NCBI RefSeq assembly: GCF_025370255.1
Contig: NZ_JAMTCD010000010.1
Span: forward strand, 1-64,000
DNA length: 64,000 bases
DNA from: Shewanella holmiensis
GTDB taxonomy: Bacteria > Pseudomonadota > Gammaproteobacteria > Enterobacterales > Shewanellaceae
Direction of reading: 5' to 3'
Shown in pieces: positions 38,134-47,205 of the stretch. Numbering within the stretch: the first letter of the stretch is position 1; every line of letters begins with the position of its first letter. The notes beneath the pieces were generated by a model that saw only the letters and a program-made list of their open reading frames with translations, was not told the DNA's origin and did not search any database. Both the position numbers and the translations under genes were made by a program.

Positions 38134-39018
38134 GTGATCTTGTTAAAATATATTGAACCTGTTTTTAGACCTCCATCTGAGTGGAAGTCGTTGATATTGC
38201 AGGTTACCAATGGATGCAGTTGGAATAATTGTAGTTTTTGCGATATGTATACCCAACCGCAAAAACAATTTCGCGCCCAAAAAGTCGACAATATTGAACA
38301 AGATATTCTTGTTGCTGCGGCATCCGGTTACCCCATTAGTCGGGTATTTCTTGCCGATGGCGATGCAATGAGTTTGCCCTTTAAGCGATTAAAAGCGATT
38401 TGTGAGTTAATCAATACCCATTTACCCTCAGTGACTCGGATCAGTAGCTATTGTTTGCCACGCAACTTAAAAAACAAAACTGTTGAGCAGTTAGCTGAGC
38501 TTCGTCAAATGGGGTTATCTTTATTGTATATCGGCTGTGAAAGTGGTGATGATGAAGTGCTTACTCGAATTCAAAAAGGTGAAAGCTACCAGTCCTCGCT
38601 TGCAGCGTTAACAAAAATTAAGCAAGCAGGTATAAAGTCATCTGTGATGATTTTAATGGGCTTAGGTGGAACTAAACTCTCTACACAACATGCTATAGCA
38701 TCAGCCAAATTAATGAACGAGGCTCAGCCGGAGTATTTGTCGACCCTGGTAGTGACATTGCCACTAGGAACTGCGCGAATGGATGCGGGATTTGATGGGA
38801 AGTTTGAGCTACCTAATCAGCAAGGATTATTAGTTGAAATGCAAACTCTACTGAGCCACCTTGAACTGGATAAAACCATATTTAGATCCGATCATGCCTC
38901 TAACTATCTGGTGTTAAAAGGCGTCTTAGGCAAAGATAAACCCCAATTATTGGCTCAGGTTACTCAGGCATTACAAGGTATGGTGCCATTAAGGCAAGAG
39001 TGGCAACGAGGCCTATAA
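38134..39018 (+). CDS. Radical SAM protein
   Basis: A 294-residue radical S-adenosylmethionine enzyme. The iron-sulfur ligands are C28, C33 and C36 (N-G-C-S-W-N-N-C-S-F-C), a CX4CX2C spacing, instead of the classic CX3CX2C, as in some COG1032-like groups. The TIM-barrel features E-S-G-D-D and G-L-G-G-T are present. It starts with GTG near an AGAAGGA site; a TTG two codons later is also possible. The reaction is unknown. A GNAT gene begins one base after its stop, so the two are co-expressed. Confidence 0.85.
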   Translation: MILLKYIEPVFRPPSEWKSLILQVTNGCSWNNCSFCDMYTQPQKQFRAQKVDNIEQDILVAAASGYPISRVFLADGDAMSLPFKRLKAICELINTHLPSVTRISSYCLPRNLKNKTVEQLAELRQMGLSLLYIGCESGDDEVLTRIQKGESYQSSLAALTKIKQAGIKSSVMILMGLGGTKLSTQHAIASAKLMNEAQPEYLSTLVVTLPLGTARMDAGFDGKFELPNQQGLLVEMQTLLSHLELDKTIFRSDHASNYLVLKGVLGKDKPQLLAQVTQALQGMVPLRQEWQRGL

Positions 39019-39019
39019 C

Positions 39020-39475
39020 ATGGAAATACGCATTGATGATTTATTCGGCCCAGAAATAGCCGCGCTACTGAATGAGCATTTAGAGGATATGTACGCAACC
39101 TCACCGCCAGAGTCGGTCCATGCGCTTGACCTGTCAAAATTGCGTCAGCCCGAGATCACTTTTTGGACGGTTTGGGATAATGACCAATTAGCGGGTTGTG
39201 GTGCAATTAAACAATTATCTCAAACCCATGCCGAGATAAAGTCGATGCGAGTGGCTAATACCCATAGACGAAAAGGAGTTGCTGCCAAGTTATTGCAACA
39301 TATGCTGGCGTTTGCAAAGGCTAACGGTTATCAAAAATTAAGTTTAGAAACTGGCACAATGGATTTCTTTGCGCCGGCAAGGCAACTTTATAGCCGTTTT
39401 GGTTTTCAGGAAGGCGACAAATTTGCCGACTACAGGATAGACCCAAACAGCATGTTTATGCACAAAATATTGTGA
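39020..39475 (+). CDS. GNAT-family acetyltransferase
   Basis: A 151-residue GNAT protein with the acetyl-CoA loop T-H-R-R-K-G-V-A-A-K-L-L and the C-terminal F-A-P-A-R-Q-L-Y-S-R-F-G-F. It resembles the YedL/YsnE-like set of small acetyltransferases. It directly follows the radical SAM gene and ends at a terminator that overlaps its stop codon. Confidence 0.85.
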   Translation: MEIRIDDLFGPEIAALLNEHLEDMYATSPPESVHALDLSKLRQPEITFWTVWDNDQLAGCGAIKQLSQTHAEIKSMRVANTHRRKGVAAKLLQHMLAFAKANGYQKLSLETGTMDFFAPARQLYSRFGFQEGDKFADYRIDPNSMFMHKIL

Positions 39476-39517
39476 CTCTGATATTGCTATTCAACATGTT
39501 GTTTCAGAGTCACTTTT
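39472..39517 (+). terminator. Terminator overlapping the GNAT stop codon
   Basis: A ten-base stem GTGACTCTGA/TCAGAGTCAC with a 22-base loop is followed by TTTT. Confidence 0.6.
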
Positions 39518-39558
39518 GGGTTATCGAATTGACAAATATAAGCCATCGTCATTTTTGA

Positions 39559-39759
39559 TTATTCAACCACTTCATCTTCAAAAATATCTTCAATACTGAG
39601 CCCGAATAATCGTGCAGCTTTAAATGCTAAAGGTAAGCTGGGGTCAAACTTGCCTTTTTCTATCGCATTAATGGTTTGTCGAGACACATTTAATAAATCA
39701 GCTAATTGTGCCTGGGTTAAGTCGCGCTCGGCCCTTAATACCTTTAAGCGATTTTTCAT
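39559..39759 (-). CDS. XRE-family transcriptional regulator, 66 residues
   Basis: A compact helix-turn-helix protein (L-T-Q-A-Q-L-A-D-L-L-N-V-S-R-Q-T-I-N-A-I-E-split motif, here described by its ends) covering nearly the whole length, with an acidic tail. Regulators of this YgzD/Cro-like size often pair with the membrane gene next to them. It overlaps that gene by 4 bp and is translated after it, so it probably controls this small operon. Confidence 0.88.
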   Translation of the reverse strand: MKNRLKVLRAERDLTQAQLADLLNVSRQTINAIEKGKFDPSLPLAFKAARLFGLSIEDIFEDEVVE

Positions 39760-40178
39760 TGATACTTCCTGTTGCCTAAAATAATGCCAATCATGTAAGT
39801 CAGTCCCATAACGATAATAAGATGAGATATCTCGGCATCACTGCTGATCAGTCCGGTGGTATCCAGGGTTGAATAGCTAATACCGACAATTAATCCAATG
39901 CCTAAGCTTAATCCCATGGCGTTGAGTTGTATTTTTTGCTGCAATTCATCTAAGTCGATGAGATGTTGTTTATTGACCATGATCATCACGATCCCGATGA
40001 TAAAGTTTACCCCAATGGCTATTGCTGTGATTAACTCATCTTGTTGCCAGATAAATTTATCGCCAAAGGTAGCGAGTGCTAATGAGATAACCCAAGCAGC
40101 AGTCCATTTGGCTAAGCGCTTAGTGTTGAGATTATTACGTTGCTTCCAATCTGTGTTTATTGATTCTGGTGATGTCAT
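39756..40178 (-). CDS. Four-helix membrane protein, partner of XRE regulator
   Basis: A 140-residue protein with about four hydrophobic helices and a charged middle segment (L-D-E-L-Q-Q-K-I-Q) between helices two and three. It lies upstream of the XRE regulator gene with a 4-bp overlap. Such membrane protein/XRE pairs are common but of unknown function. No specific family is claimed. Confidence 0.7.
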   Translation of the reverse strand: MTSPESINTDWKQRNNLNTKRLAKWTAAWVISLALATFGDKFIWQQDELITAIAIGVNFIIGIVMIMVNKQHLIDLDELQQKIQLNAMGLSLGIGLIVGISYSTLDTTGLISSDAEISHLIIVMGLTYMIGIILGNRKYQ

Positions 40179-40305
40179 TTTACACTCCTTTTTAAGTTAG
40201 CTTGTCTTTATGTCAAGTAAGCTTTACTTAAAGATGTGCTAACAATGAAACAGTGTCAAGTTTTAATGACTTTTTGTCGTGTATGTAAGTCTTTTTTGAA
40301 GCGAT

Positions 40306-40331
40306 AAAAAGGGCCGCTTTAAGCGGCCCTC
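40306..40331 (-). terminator. mscS terminator
   Basis: The stem GGGCCGCTT/AAGCGGCCC is followed on the minus strand by TTTTT, 10 bp after the gene. Confidence 0.85.
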
Positions 40332-40340
40332 AGAAAGGGC

Positions 40341-41174
40341 TTAATGCTGAATTTGAATTTCTCTTACGGGGCAAGGAATATGAATATTGGCCTGTTTTAA
40401 AGCTAAAATAACAAACTGATTAATTTCATATTTAGCTTGAAAATAGTGTGCTGTCGGCACCCAATAGCGAATACCCACTTCTATGCCTATGCTATTGAAA
40501 CCATTAATACCCACTAATGACTTTTGTTCTTGGTTGACCTTATCTGACAGCATAATTGCTTGCTCAATAATGGCAATAACAGCGGCAGGATCGGCCTGAT
40601 AGTCAATATTAAGAGAGGTTTCTACTAGTTTATATTCAAATGAGTTATGTAAAATCTCACCTATGATGTGTTTATTCGGAATGCTAATTTGTTCGCCTTC
40701 TTCATTTGTCAGTATGGTTAACCCTAGCTTTATTTGCGCAACCACACCACTGACGCCTTTCACTTCAATAGTATTGCCAACGATAAAAGGGCGGGTCACT
40801 ATAATGGTGACTCCAGCAGCATAGTTTGACAGCATCCCTTGCAATGCCAGCCCCGCCCCAAGTGAAGCCGCGCCAATAGCGGCGACCATAGGGGTGACAC
40901 TGATCCCAAGTTTCCCTAAGCAGATCACGGCTACCATGATGATGATAATGATACGCACCAAGTTTGAGGTGAAATTGCTTAAGGTGATATCAACGTTATG
41001 TTTTTCAAATTGATTGGCGACAAAACTGGCCGCTTTACTCGCAACCCATAGCCCTAATAAAAATATTAGTAAGGCACCGATGAGCTGAAAACTGTATTGC
41101 ACTAAAAATTCGGTAATCAGATTGTAGGCACTTTGAAGCTGGGCGAGTTCTTGGTCTAAACTTGGCTGGTCCAT
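40341..41174 (-). CDS. mscS: MscS-family small-conductance mechanosensitive channel
   Basis: A 277-residue channel. Three membrane helices occupy about 25-135. The pore helix is Gly/Ala-rich (A-A-I-G-A-A-S-L-G-A-G-L-A-L-Q-G), the signature of MscS. A cytosolic beta-domain then begins at R-P-F-I-V-G-N-T-I-E-V. Its role is osmotic safety: it opens when membrane tension rises during sudden water influx. Transcribed alone, with its own terminator. Confidence 0.94.
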   Translation of the reverse strand: MDQPSLDQELAQLQSAYNLITEFLVQYSFQLIGALLIFLLGLWVASKAASFVANQFEKHNVDITLSNFTSNLVRIIIIIMVAVICLGKLGISVTPMVAAIGAASLGAGLALQGMLSNYAAGVTIIVTRPFIVGNTIEVKGVSGVVAQIKLGLTILTNEEGEQISIPNKHIIGEILHNSFEYKLVETSLNIDYQADPAAVIAIIEQAIMLSDKVNQEQKSLVGINGFNSIGIEVGIRYWVPTAHYFQAKYEINQFVILALKQANIHIPCPVREIQIQH

Positions 41175-41339
41175 CTGCTATCCCTTCTTTAAAAAATATA
41201 CGGTAAGGCATAAAGCACTTTTGTGAATCTTATCATAACAAGTTGATCCATTTTATAAAAAGTCATCTTTAGGCCGCACATTTCAGATAGGTTTCATATT
41301 ATGTTGATAGTTTGCTGAAAACACTATTTGGAGAAACCA

Positions 41340-41801
41340 ATGCAATACTTAATCTTAATCATCAGCCTGATATTTACCTCTGTAGCAGTTGCTGAAACCC
41401 CAACAATCAAAGTGGGCGATGTACTGGCACCAATCAGCTTACAAGACCAGTTTGAAAAACCATTAAATGTGACTCCAGAAACGAAAGTTTTACTCTTTAG
41501 TCGAGATATGGATGGCGGCGAGATCATTCAGGCGGCATTAGCTGATACACCTGATGATCAACGTCCAACAAATTTAGTTTATGTGGCTGATATCAGTGGT
41601 ATGCCCTCGTTAATTGCGAGATTTATAGCCGTGCCTAAAATGCAAGATTATCCCTTTACATTAGGACTGGATAGAGAAGGGGAAATTACCGCAGCTTTTC
41701 CTGCAGAAAAAGGCCAAGCGACAATCATTAAATTAAACGAATTAAGTATTCAATCAATTGAGTTTGCTCAAGATGCCAACACCCTTAAATCACAGTGGTA
41801 G
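41340..41801 (+). CDS. Periplasmic thioredoxin-fold-like protein (YtfJ-like), no CXXC
   Basis: A 153-residue exported protein with a signal peptide (about 1-18, V-A-V-A-E). The mature part has the pattern G-D-V-L-A-P-I-S-L-x-D-Q-F of thioredoxin/AhpC-like folds, but it lacks a CXXC site and has no cysteine, so it should not be a redox enzyme. The ATG at 41340 is 6 bp after GGAG, while the frame opens slightly upstream. It has no close neighbour on its strand. Related Shewanella entries have been labelled loosely as dehydrogenases, which this sequence does not support. Confidence 0.7.
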   Translation: MQYLILIISLIFTSVAVAETPTIKVGDVLAPISLQDQFEKPLNVTPETKVLLFSRDMDGGEIIQAALADTPDDQRPTNLVYVADISGMPSLIARFIAVPKMQDYPFTLGLDREGEITAAFPAEKGQATIIKLNELSIQSIEFAQDANTLKSQW

Positions 41802-42082
41802 TCAGCCTTTTTAAAAACTTAATTTGGTTAATTATTTGTGGTTTGGCCGATTTTTGTTTGAATAGATGGCTCAACTGCTGACTTTAATTATGTCTGTTGT
41901 GGTGCAAATAACCCCATAGGCAGTATGAAATAAATGCTTGTGTTTATGGGAATAAAAAATTACCAAAATCGCATAAAAATTCGTTGCGTTGACGCTTGAA
42001 ATAGCGTTTACTGCGCGTGTTTTTTTGATGTTATTAAAAACCCCCATTTATGTTTGCCCAACTATGAGGAGGCACTGGCCTA

Positions 42083-43258
42083 ATGAGCCAATTTCAATCT
42101 ATTGATGTAGCTGATTATTATGACAAAGACACTTTCGCACGTATAAAAGAATTTGCGAAAGACAAACCAACACCGTTTGTAGTCATTGATACTCAAATCA
42201 TTGCGAAACAATACGATGACATGGTAAGAAGTTTTCCATTTGCGAACGTCTATTACGCAGTGAAAGCCAATCCAGCAAAAGAAGTATTAACTTTGTTGCG
42301 CGATAAAGGTTCAAACTTTGACATTGCATCTATTTATGAATTAGATATGGTGACTTCAATTGGCGTCAGTCCTGACAGAATAAGCTACGGTAACACCATT
42401 AAAAAGCGTGTCGATGTGCGTTCGTTCTATGCGCAAGGCGTGCGTATGTTCGCATCAGATTCTGAAGCCGATTTACGTATGATTGCTGAAGAAGCGCCAG
42501 GTGCAAAGGTCTATGTACGTATTCTTACTGAAGGTACACATACGGCTGATTGGCCTTTGTCGCGTAAGTTTGGTTGTCAAAACGAGATGGCATACGATTT
42601 ACTAGTATTAGCCAAAGAGTTAGGTTTACAACCGCATGGTATTTCTTTCCATGTTGGTTCTCAGCAACGTGATATCGGCGCATGGGACTCAGCAATTGGT
42701 AAAGTAAGAAGCATTTTTGACCGTCTACGTGACGAGCACGGTATAGTGCTAAAAATGATTAATTTAGGTGGAGGTTTTCCAGCTAATTACCTAGACAAAA
42801 CCAATGAGCTTGCAACCTATGCACAGCAAATTAAGCATTTTTTGCATGAAGATTTTGGTGACGATTTGCCAGAAATTATTTTAGAGCCAGGTCGCTCGTT
42901 GTTATCAAATGCGGGTGTATTAGTGTCTGAAGTGGTGTTGATTTCTCGTAAATCACATACCGCACTTGAGCGTTGGGTGTTCACCGATGTGGGTAAATTC
43001 TCTGGTTTGATTGAAACCATGGACGAGGCGATTAAGTTCCCTATCTATACCGACCGTACGGGCGAATTAGATAAATGTGTTATCGCAGGGCCAACCTGTG
43101 ACAGTGCTGATATTATGTATGAGCATTACAGCTATGGTTTACCGGTTGATTTAGCTATCGGTGACCGTATGTACTGGTTAACTGCGGGTGCATATACTAC
43201 TACCTATTCGGCAGTATGCTTTAACGGTTTCCCGCCGCTTAAAGATTATTACCTATAA
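42083..43258 (+). CDS. Ornithine/lysine decarboxylase, fold type III
   Basis: A 391-residue pyridoxal-phosphate enzyme of the eukaryote-like ornithine decarboxylase family (alanine racemase fold). The cofactor lysine is K61 in Y-Y-A-V-K-A-N-P, and H-V-G-S-Q-Q and E-P-G-R follow. The active-site cysteine from the partner subunit is C339 in A-G-P-T-C-D-S-A-D. The reaction yields putrescine or cadaverine, feeding polyamine synthesis. Bacterial members often accept both ornithine and lysine. Start context GAGGAGG is strong. It stands alone and is followed by a terminator. Confidence 0.93.
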   Translation: MSQFQSIDVADYYDKDTFARIKEFAKDKPTPFVVIDTQIIAKQYDDMVRSFPFANVYYAVKANPAKEVLTLLRDKGSNFDIASIYELDMVTSIGVSPDRISYGNTIKKRVDVRSFYAQGVRMFASDSEADLRMIAEEAPGAKVYVRILTEGTHTADWPLSRKFGCQNEMAYDLLVLAKELGLQPHGISFHVGSQQRDIGAWDSAIGKVRSIFDRLRDEHGIVLKMINLGGGFPANYLDKTNELATYAQQIKHFLHEDFGDDLPEIILEPGRSLLSNAGVLVSEVVLISRKSHTALERWVFTDVGKFSGLIETMDEAIKFPIYTDRTGELDKCVIAGPTCDSADIMYEHYSYGLPVDLAIGDRMYWLTAGAYTTTYSAVCFNGFPPLKDYYL

Positions 43259-43280
43259 CACTCAGTTATTGATAAACAAT

Positions 43281-43303
43281 AAAGGACGCCTAGGCGTCCT
43301 TTA
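43281..43303 (+). terminator. Terminator after the decarboxylase gene
   Basis: The stem AAAGGACGCC/GGCGTCCTTT is followed by TAATTTTT. Confidence 0.8.
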
Positions 43304-43333
43304 ATTTTTCTATCGGTTGGCGTTAAAAAATGT

Positions 43334-43552
43334 TTAAGCCATTTCATGTTTTTTGAGTATTTCAAAAATCTCTTCTTTGAGATGTAACTTCTTCGCTTTC
43401 AGCACTTTAACTTCCGGTGTTGTGTCACTGCTGCTGTGGGTCTCTAATTGTTTAATTTCTTCATCTAACTGATTATGCTCATCAAATTTACGGGTGAAAT
43501 GTGCATCAGTGGTTTTTAGTTTAGTGATTAAGTCGCGGTACTCTGGGAACAT
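43334..43552 (-). CDS. YdcH-family small protein (DUF465)
   Basis: A 72-residue helical protein starting M-F-P-E-Y-R-D-L-I, typical of the YdcH/DUF465 family, with the L-K-A-K-K-L-x-L-K-E-E-I motif near the end. Members are small and highly charged; function is unknown. A perfect FNR-type palindrome lies 71-84 bp upstream, in the spacer shared with udp. Confidence 0.85.
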   Translation of the reverse strand: MFPEYRDLITKLKTTDAHFTRKFDEHNQLDEEIKQLETHSSSDTTPEVKVLKAKKLHLKEEIFEILKKHEMA

Positions 43553-43622
43553 TCTTAACTCCTTGTAGGGTGATTTATTTTACTGCTTAGCTTAAACCTA
43601 CGCCTAATTAGGTAAAAAAAAA

Positions 43623-43636
43623 TTGATGTAAATCAA
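43623..43636. promoter_or_regulatory. Perfect FNR/EtrA palindrome TTGAT-N4-ATCAA
   Basis: TTGATGTAAATCAA matches the FNR consensus in all ten defined positions. It lies between divergent ydcH and udp; a weak -10 (TAGGTT on the minus strand at 43595-43600) would place it at a class II position for ydcH. In Shewanella the FNR homologue is EtrA, and CRP sites resemble this motif. Confidence 0.6.
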
Positions 43637-43837
43637 ATTATCAACGCTTTAGATTAATTCTTGCTAAAATATGATCCTTGTTGGTTAACTGCGCTGTTTT
43701 TTGATTTGTAATCATTCAGTAACAATTAATTTAGATGATGAATAATAATGTGATCTAGTTAACCTTTTCCTAATGCATACTGAGGTATTGTTTAGGAAAC
43801 ACAGCGTTTTATTTTAGAAATAATATAGGGGTTCAGC

Positions 43838-44596
43838 ATGTCTGACGTATTCCACTTAGGTTTGACCAAAAAAATGCTAGATGGCGCAACTTTGGCGATT
43901 GTGCCGGGTGATCCAGAGCGTGTGAAGCGTATTGCCGAATTAATGGATGGAGCCACTTTTCTTGCCAGTCACCGCGAATATACTAGCTATTTAGCTTACA
44001 TAGATGGCAAGCCTGTGGTTGTTTGTTCAACGGGTATTGGTGGTCCTTCAACGTCTATCGCAGTTGAAGAATTAGCACAATTAGGCGTAACGACATTCTT
44101 GCGTGTCGGTACAACGGGAGCAATACAACCGCATGTGAATGTGGGGGATGTGATTGTGACCCAAGCATCAGTACGTTTAGATGGTGCCAGCTTGCATTTT
44201 GCACCACTTGAGTTCCCTGCTGCTGCAAACTTTGACTGTACTACGGCTATGGTCGCGGCATGTCGTGATGCGGGTCTTGAGCCACATGTGGGTATTACTG
44301 CATCTTCTGATACTTTCTATCCAGGACAAGAGCGTTATGACACGGTATCAGGCCGTATCACGCAACGTTTTGTTGGGTCGATGAAAGAGTGGCAGTCAAT
44401 GGGTGTGCTGAACTATGAAATGGAATCAGCCACTTTATTTACTATGTGTGCGACTCAAGGTTGGCGTGCAGCCTGCGTTGCGGGTGTGATTGTAAACCGC
44501 ACTCAGCAAGAGATCCCAGATGAAGCAAGCATGAAGAAAACTGAAGGTGTTGCGGTATCTATCGTTGTCGCAGCAGCTAAAAAGCTGCTTGCATAA
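43838..44596 (+). CDS. udp: Uridine phosphorylase
   Basis: Udp splits uridine with phosphate into uracil and ribose 1-phosphate in pyrimidine salvage. The 252-residue protein has the G-D-P-E-R-V-K-R-I phosphate/nucleoside loop near 26-34. [15 protein letters not shown] and M-E-x-E are placed as in the nucleoside phosphorylase family. A purine-rich ribosome site (AGGGG) precedes the start. The outer-membrane channel gene convergent with it suggests a nucleoside-uptake and breakdown pair. Confidence 0.97.
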   Translation: MSDVFHLGLTKKMLDGATLAIVPGDPERVKRIAELMDGATFLASHREYTSYLAYIDGKPVVVCSTGIGGPSTSIAVEELAQLGVTTFLRVGTTGAIQPHVNVGDVIVTQASVRLDGASLHFAPLEFPAAANFDCTTAMVAACRDAGLEPHVGITASSDTFYPGQERYDTVSGRITQRFVGSMKEWQSMGVLNYEMESATLFTMCATQGWRAACVAGVIVNRTQQEIPDEASMKKTEGVAVSIVVAAAKKLLA

Positions 44597-44616
44597 TTTG
44601 TGCGATAAACCTTTTA

Positions 44617-44644
44617 TAAAAAGGCACCTTACGGTGCCTTTTTA
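44617..44644. terminator. Shared terminator of udp and tsx
   Basis: The stem AAAGGCACC/GGTGCCTTT with A and T runs serves both convergent genes. Confidence 0.9.
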
Positions 44645-44659
44645 ATGCTGTCGCTGTGA

Positions 44660-45409
44660 TTAAAAGTGATATTTTGCAATCACTGAAAAGGTATTTTGAT
44701 CAATACCGTCCACGCCATACTTGTTTTTCCAGTAGTCGTACTCAATACCCACCAGCAGTTTGTCTTTTTTGTGTTCTGAGAACAAAATCGCGCCTAAGTC
44801 ATATTTTATTTGTGGATTGATATGAATGTTTTCTTGGTAGCCATTTTCATCCGCTACAAATATCCAATCGATGAAACCATCAAACACAATATTTGAATTG
44901 CCAACGGGAAAGTCCATTCTAAATGTTGGCGTTAGTTGCCAACCGTCACTATTATTGCCATCACTGATGGCATTCCGACGGTAAGTGTTTAATTGAAAAT
45001 AACTAAAATAAGGGAGAGTAAAGTCGACTCCAATACCATAAAGAAAACTATTTACAGGCCCGCGCCCCTCTTCAAATGAAAAGGCTAATGACACATCAGA
45101 AATCGGCCCAAATTTGATTTTATTATCGGTTATTTTTCCTAGGCTAAAACGTGGGGAAATTTCACCATAAGTGGAGTGTTCTTGACCATTGGAGTCATTG
45201 AAGTAAATAAAGTCTTGGAAGGCAAACCAGTCACCGTATTTCCATGCTCCAGCAGTTTCAAATGTGATAGTTGTTTGTTCTTCCGATGGGGCTAGATCAT
45301 AATTATTACCGTACAAAGCCGTTGCACTAAAATCCCACCATTGTATTAAATCATCCGCCGTAGCCGGTTGTGTGGCCAATAAGGCTAAAGCAAGCCATTT
45401 TTTTTTCAT
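44660..45409 (-). CDS. Tsx/OmpK-like nucleoside-specific outer-membrane channel
   Basis: A 249-residue outer-membrane protein with a signal peptide (1-18, ending A-T-A-D). Beta-strand-rich sequence follows, with alternating hydrophobic residues and many aromatics. The last residue is F (A-K-Y-H-F), the outer-membrane assembly signal. W-W-D-F-S near the start and the overall length match the Tsx/OmpK family, whose channels take up nucleosides. Its position facing udp supports nucleoside transport. Substrate range is inferred. Confidence 0.88.
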   Translation of the reverse strand: MKKKWLALALLATQPATADDLIQWWDFSATALYGNNYDLAPSEEQTTITFETAGAWKYGDWFAFQDFIYFNDSNGQEHSTYGEISPRFSLGKITDNKIKFGPISDVSLAFSFEEGRGPVNSFLYGIGVDFTLPYFSYFQLNTYRRNAISDGNNSDGWQLTPTFRMDFPVGNSNIVFDGFIDWIFVADENGYQENIHINPQIKYDLGAILFSEHKKDKLLVGIEYDYWKNKYGVDGIDQNTFSVIAKYHF

Positions 45410-45760
45410 GAGAGTCCCTTTAGTGTTTTCAAATTAAACATTCATTACAGCGCTGAGTATAATTGTGATGATTAAACAGTCCCTTGTAGCTGAATGGTAC
45501 ATTAACGAGTAATCTATCTGCTATTAATGCATGCATTTGCCTTATTTTTTCTATCAATTCCCCTTAGTCGATGCTATTTCAGTAGCCTGATATGTTGATG
45601 TCTGCATAATAATGTTTATCTTAGGTTAGTGTAGGTTAATTAACATCTTTTTATGACATTCGGCTAACATTTTTTCAACACATCTCGACATAATATGTCG
45701 CAATACGGCAATAGAGTTGTTATAGTCATTTAATGCATTCGATAATAATAAGGAGCAAAT
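45410..45760. other. Divergent intergenic region, tsx and nfeD
   Basis: About 350 bp, AT-rich. A half CRP-type TGTGA motif occurs near 45466; no full site, RNA or small gene was recognised. Confidence 0.4.
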
Positions 45761-46216
45761 ATGTCTGTTAGTGATCCCATTTCAATTTGGCTAATAGTCG
45801 GAATTGTGTTGATGTTATCGGAAATTATCATACCCGGTGGTATTGTGATTTTACTTGGAACATCATGCTTATTGGTTGCTGCAGCATTAGCTTTGGGAAT
45901 TGTTGAAGGCATTAGCCAAAGTTTGACCCTGTGGTTTATCTCCTCAATGGTGTTGCTGTTGAGTTTTCGCCATGTCACGCAACGACTTGTCGGTGGTGAT
46001 TCGCGTGTTGACAATACCGATGAAGAGTTAGATTTGTATAATCAGCACGCCATAGTGAAGGAAACTATCGGGCCTGGTCAGCAAACCGGACGGATTAGTT
46101 GTTTAGGTTCAGATTGGACCGCATTAGGGGATGGCAGCGAAATTAAATCGGGGACTAAAGTAAGAATTATATGTCGGGATAACATTGCATTAGTGGTTGA
46201 GCCTTTGTTGGAATAA
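45761..46216 (+). CDS. NfeD-family membrane protein
   Basis: A 151-residue protein with two or three N-terminal membrane helices (about 5-70) and a C-terminal OB-fold domain (about 85-148) with W-T-A-L-G-D-G-S and I-K-S-G-T-K-V-R. NfeD proteins regularly pair with SPFH/stomatin proteins and are thought to help their assembly or membrane-domain role. An excellent AAGGAG site precedes the start. Two SPFH genes follow within 51 bp. Confidence 0.92.
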   Translation: MSVSDPISIWLIVGIVLMLSEIIIPGGIVILLGTSCLLVAAALALGIVEGISQSLTLWFISSMVLLLSFRHVTQRLVGGDSRVDNTDEELDLYNQHAIVKETIGPGQQTGRISCLGSDWTALGDGSEIKSGTKVRIICRDNIALVVEPLLE

Positions 46217-46266
46217 CAGGCTACAAAGCTTAGGTCACCTTAATGTTTAATCAAAAGGAATAGAGC

Positions 46267-47205
46267 ATGTTCATGTTTACCATAATATTTTTGTTCATCA
46301 TTTTTATTTTATATAAATTAATGTTGATAGTGCCTATGCGCGAAGTGCATGTTATTGAGCGTTTAGGTAAGTTTCGTACCGTGTTGCAACCAGGTTTTCA
46401 TTTTTTAGTGCCGTTTGTAGATCGTGTTGCGTATCGCCACGATACCCGTGAAGAAGTGCTCGATGTTCCGCCACAAAGTTGTATTTCGAAAGATAACACT
46501 CAGTTAGAAGTGGATGGCTTGGTGTACTTAAAAGTGATGGATGGCAAGCTTGCTAGTTACGGCATTGAAAATTATCGTAAAGCCGCTGTCAATTTAGCGC
46601 AAACCACCATGCGTTCGGAAATTGGTAAATTGACCTTATCGCAAACATTTTCTGAGCGTGACAGTTTGAATGAATCGATTGTACGTGAAATTGATAAAGC
46701 ATCAGATCCATGGGGAATTAAGGTGCTGCGTTATGAGATTAAAAACATTACCCCATCGCACCATGTTATCCATACGCTTGAAAAACAAATGGAAGCCGAG
46801 CGTCGTAAACGAGCTGAAATTACCTTAGCTAATGCTGAAAAAGCGGCAATGATTAATATGTCGCAAGGGGAGCGTCAAGAGGCGATCAATTTATCTGAAG
46901 GACAAAAGCAAAAGCGCATTAATGAAGCAATTGGCACGGGACAAGAAATCTCGATTATTGCTAATGCCAAAGCAGAAGGTATGGCAATGATCTGTAAAGC
47001 GCTTACCGTTAATGGCGGTAATGACGCGATGAACATGTTACTTAAAGAGCAATTTATTGGTCAGGTAGGCAAGATTTTAGCCGAGTCAGAAGTGTCTGTT
47101 GTACCAGCAGAAATGGCAAAACTGGAAGGTTTTTTTGAAGGCATGGAACAAGTGACACACGCGGTTTCGGGCGCTCAATCAACTCATGCAAAAGGAGCTC
47201 GCTAA
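46267..47205 (+). CDS. SPFH/stomatin-family membrane protein, first copy
   Basis: A 312-residue band 7 protein. One N-terminal membrane helix (about 3-20) precedes the SPFH domain with V-I-E-R-L-G-K-F-R and P-G-F-H-F-L-V-P-F-V-D. A coiled coil follows (about 175-235), with repeated A-E-K-A, G-E-R-Q-E-A-I-N and G-Q-K-Q-K-R-I-N-E-A. It resembles QmcA and related stomatins that form large ring oligomers in membrane microdomains. It ends one base into the next gene, its paralogue. Confidence 0.92.
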   Translation: MFMFTIIFLFIIFILYKLMLIVPMREVHVIERLGKFRTVLQPGFHFLVPFVDRVAYRHDTREEVLDVPPQSCISKDNTQLEVDGLVYLKVMDGKLASYGIENYRKAAVNLAQTTMRSEIGKLTLSQTFSERDSLNESIVREIDKASDPWGIKVLRYEIKNITPSHHVIHTLEKQMEAERRKRAEITLANAEKAAMINMSQGERQEAINLSEGQKQKRINEAIGTGQEISIIANAKAEGMAMICKALTVNGGNDAMNMLLKEQFIGQVGKILAESEVSVVPAEMAKLEGFFEGMEQVTHAVSGAQSTHAKGAR

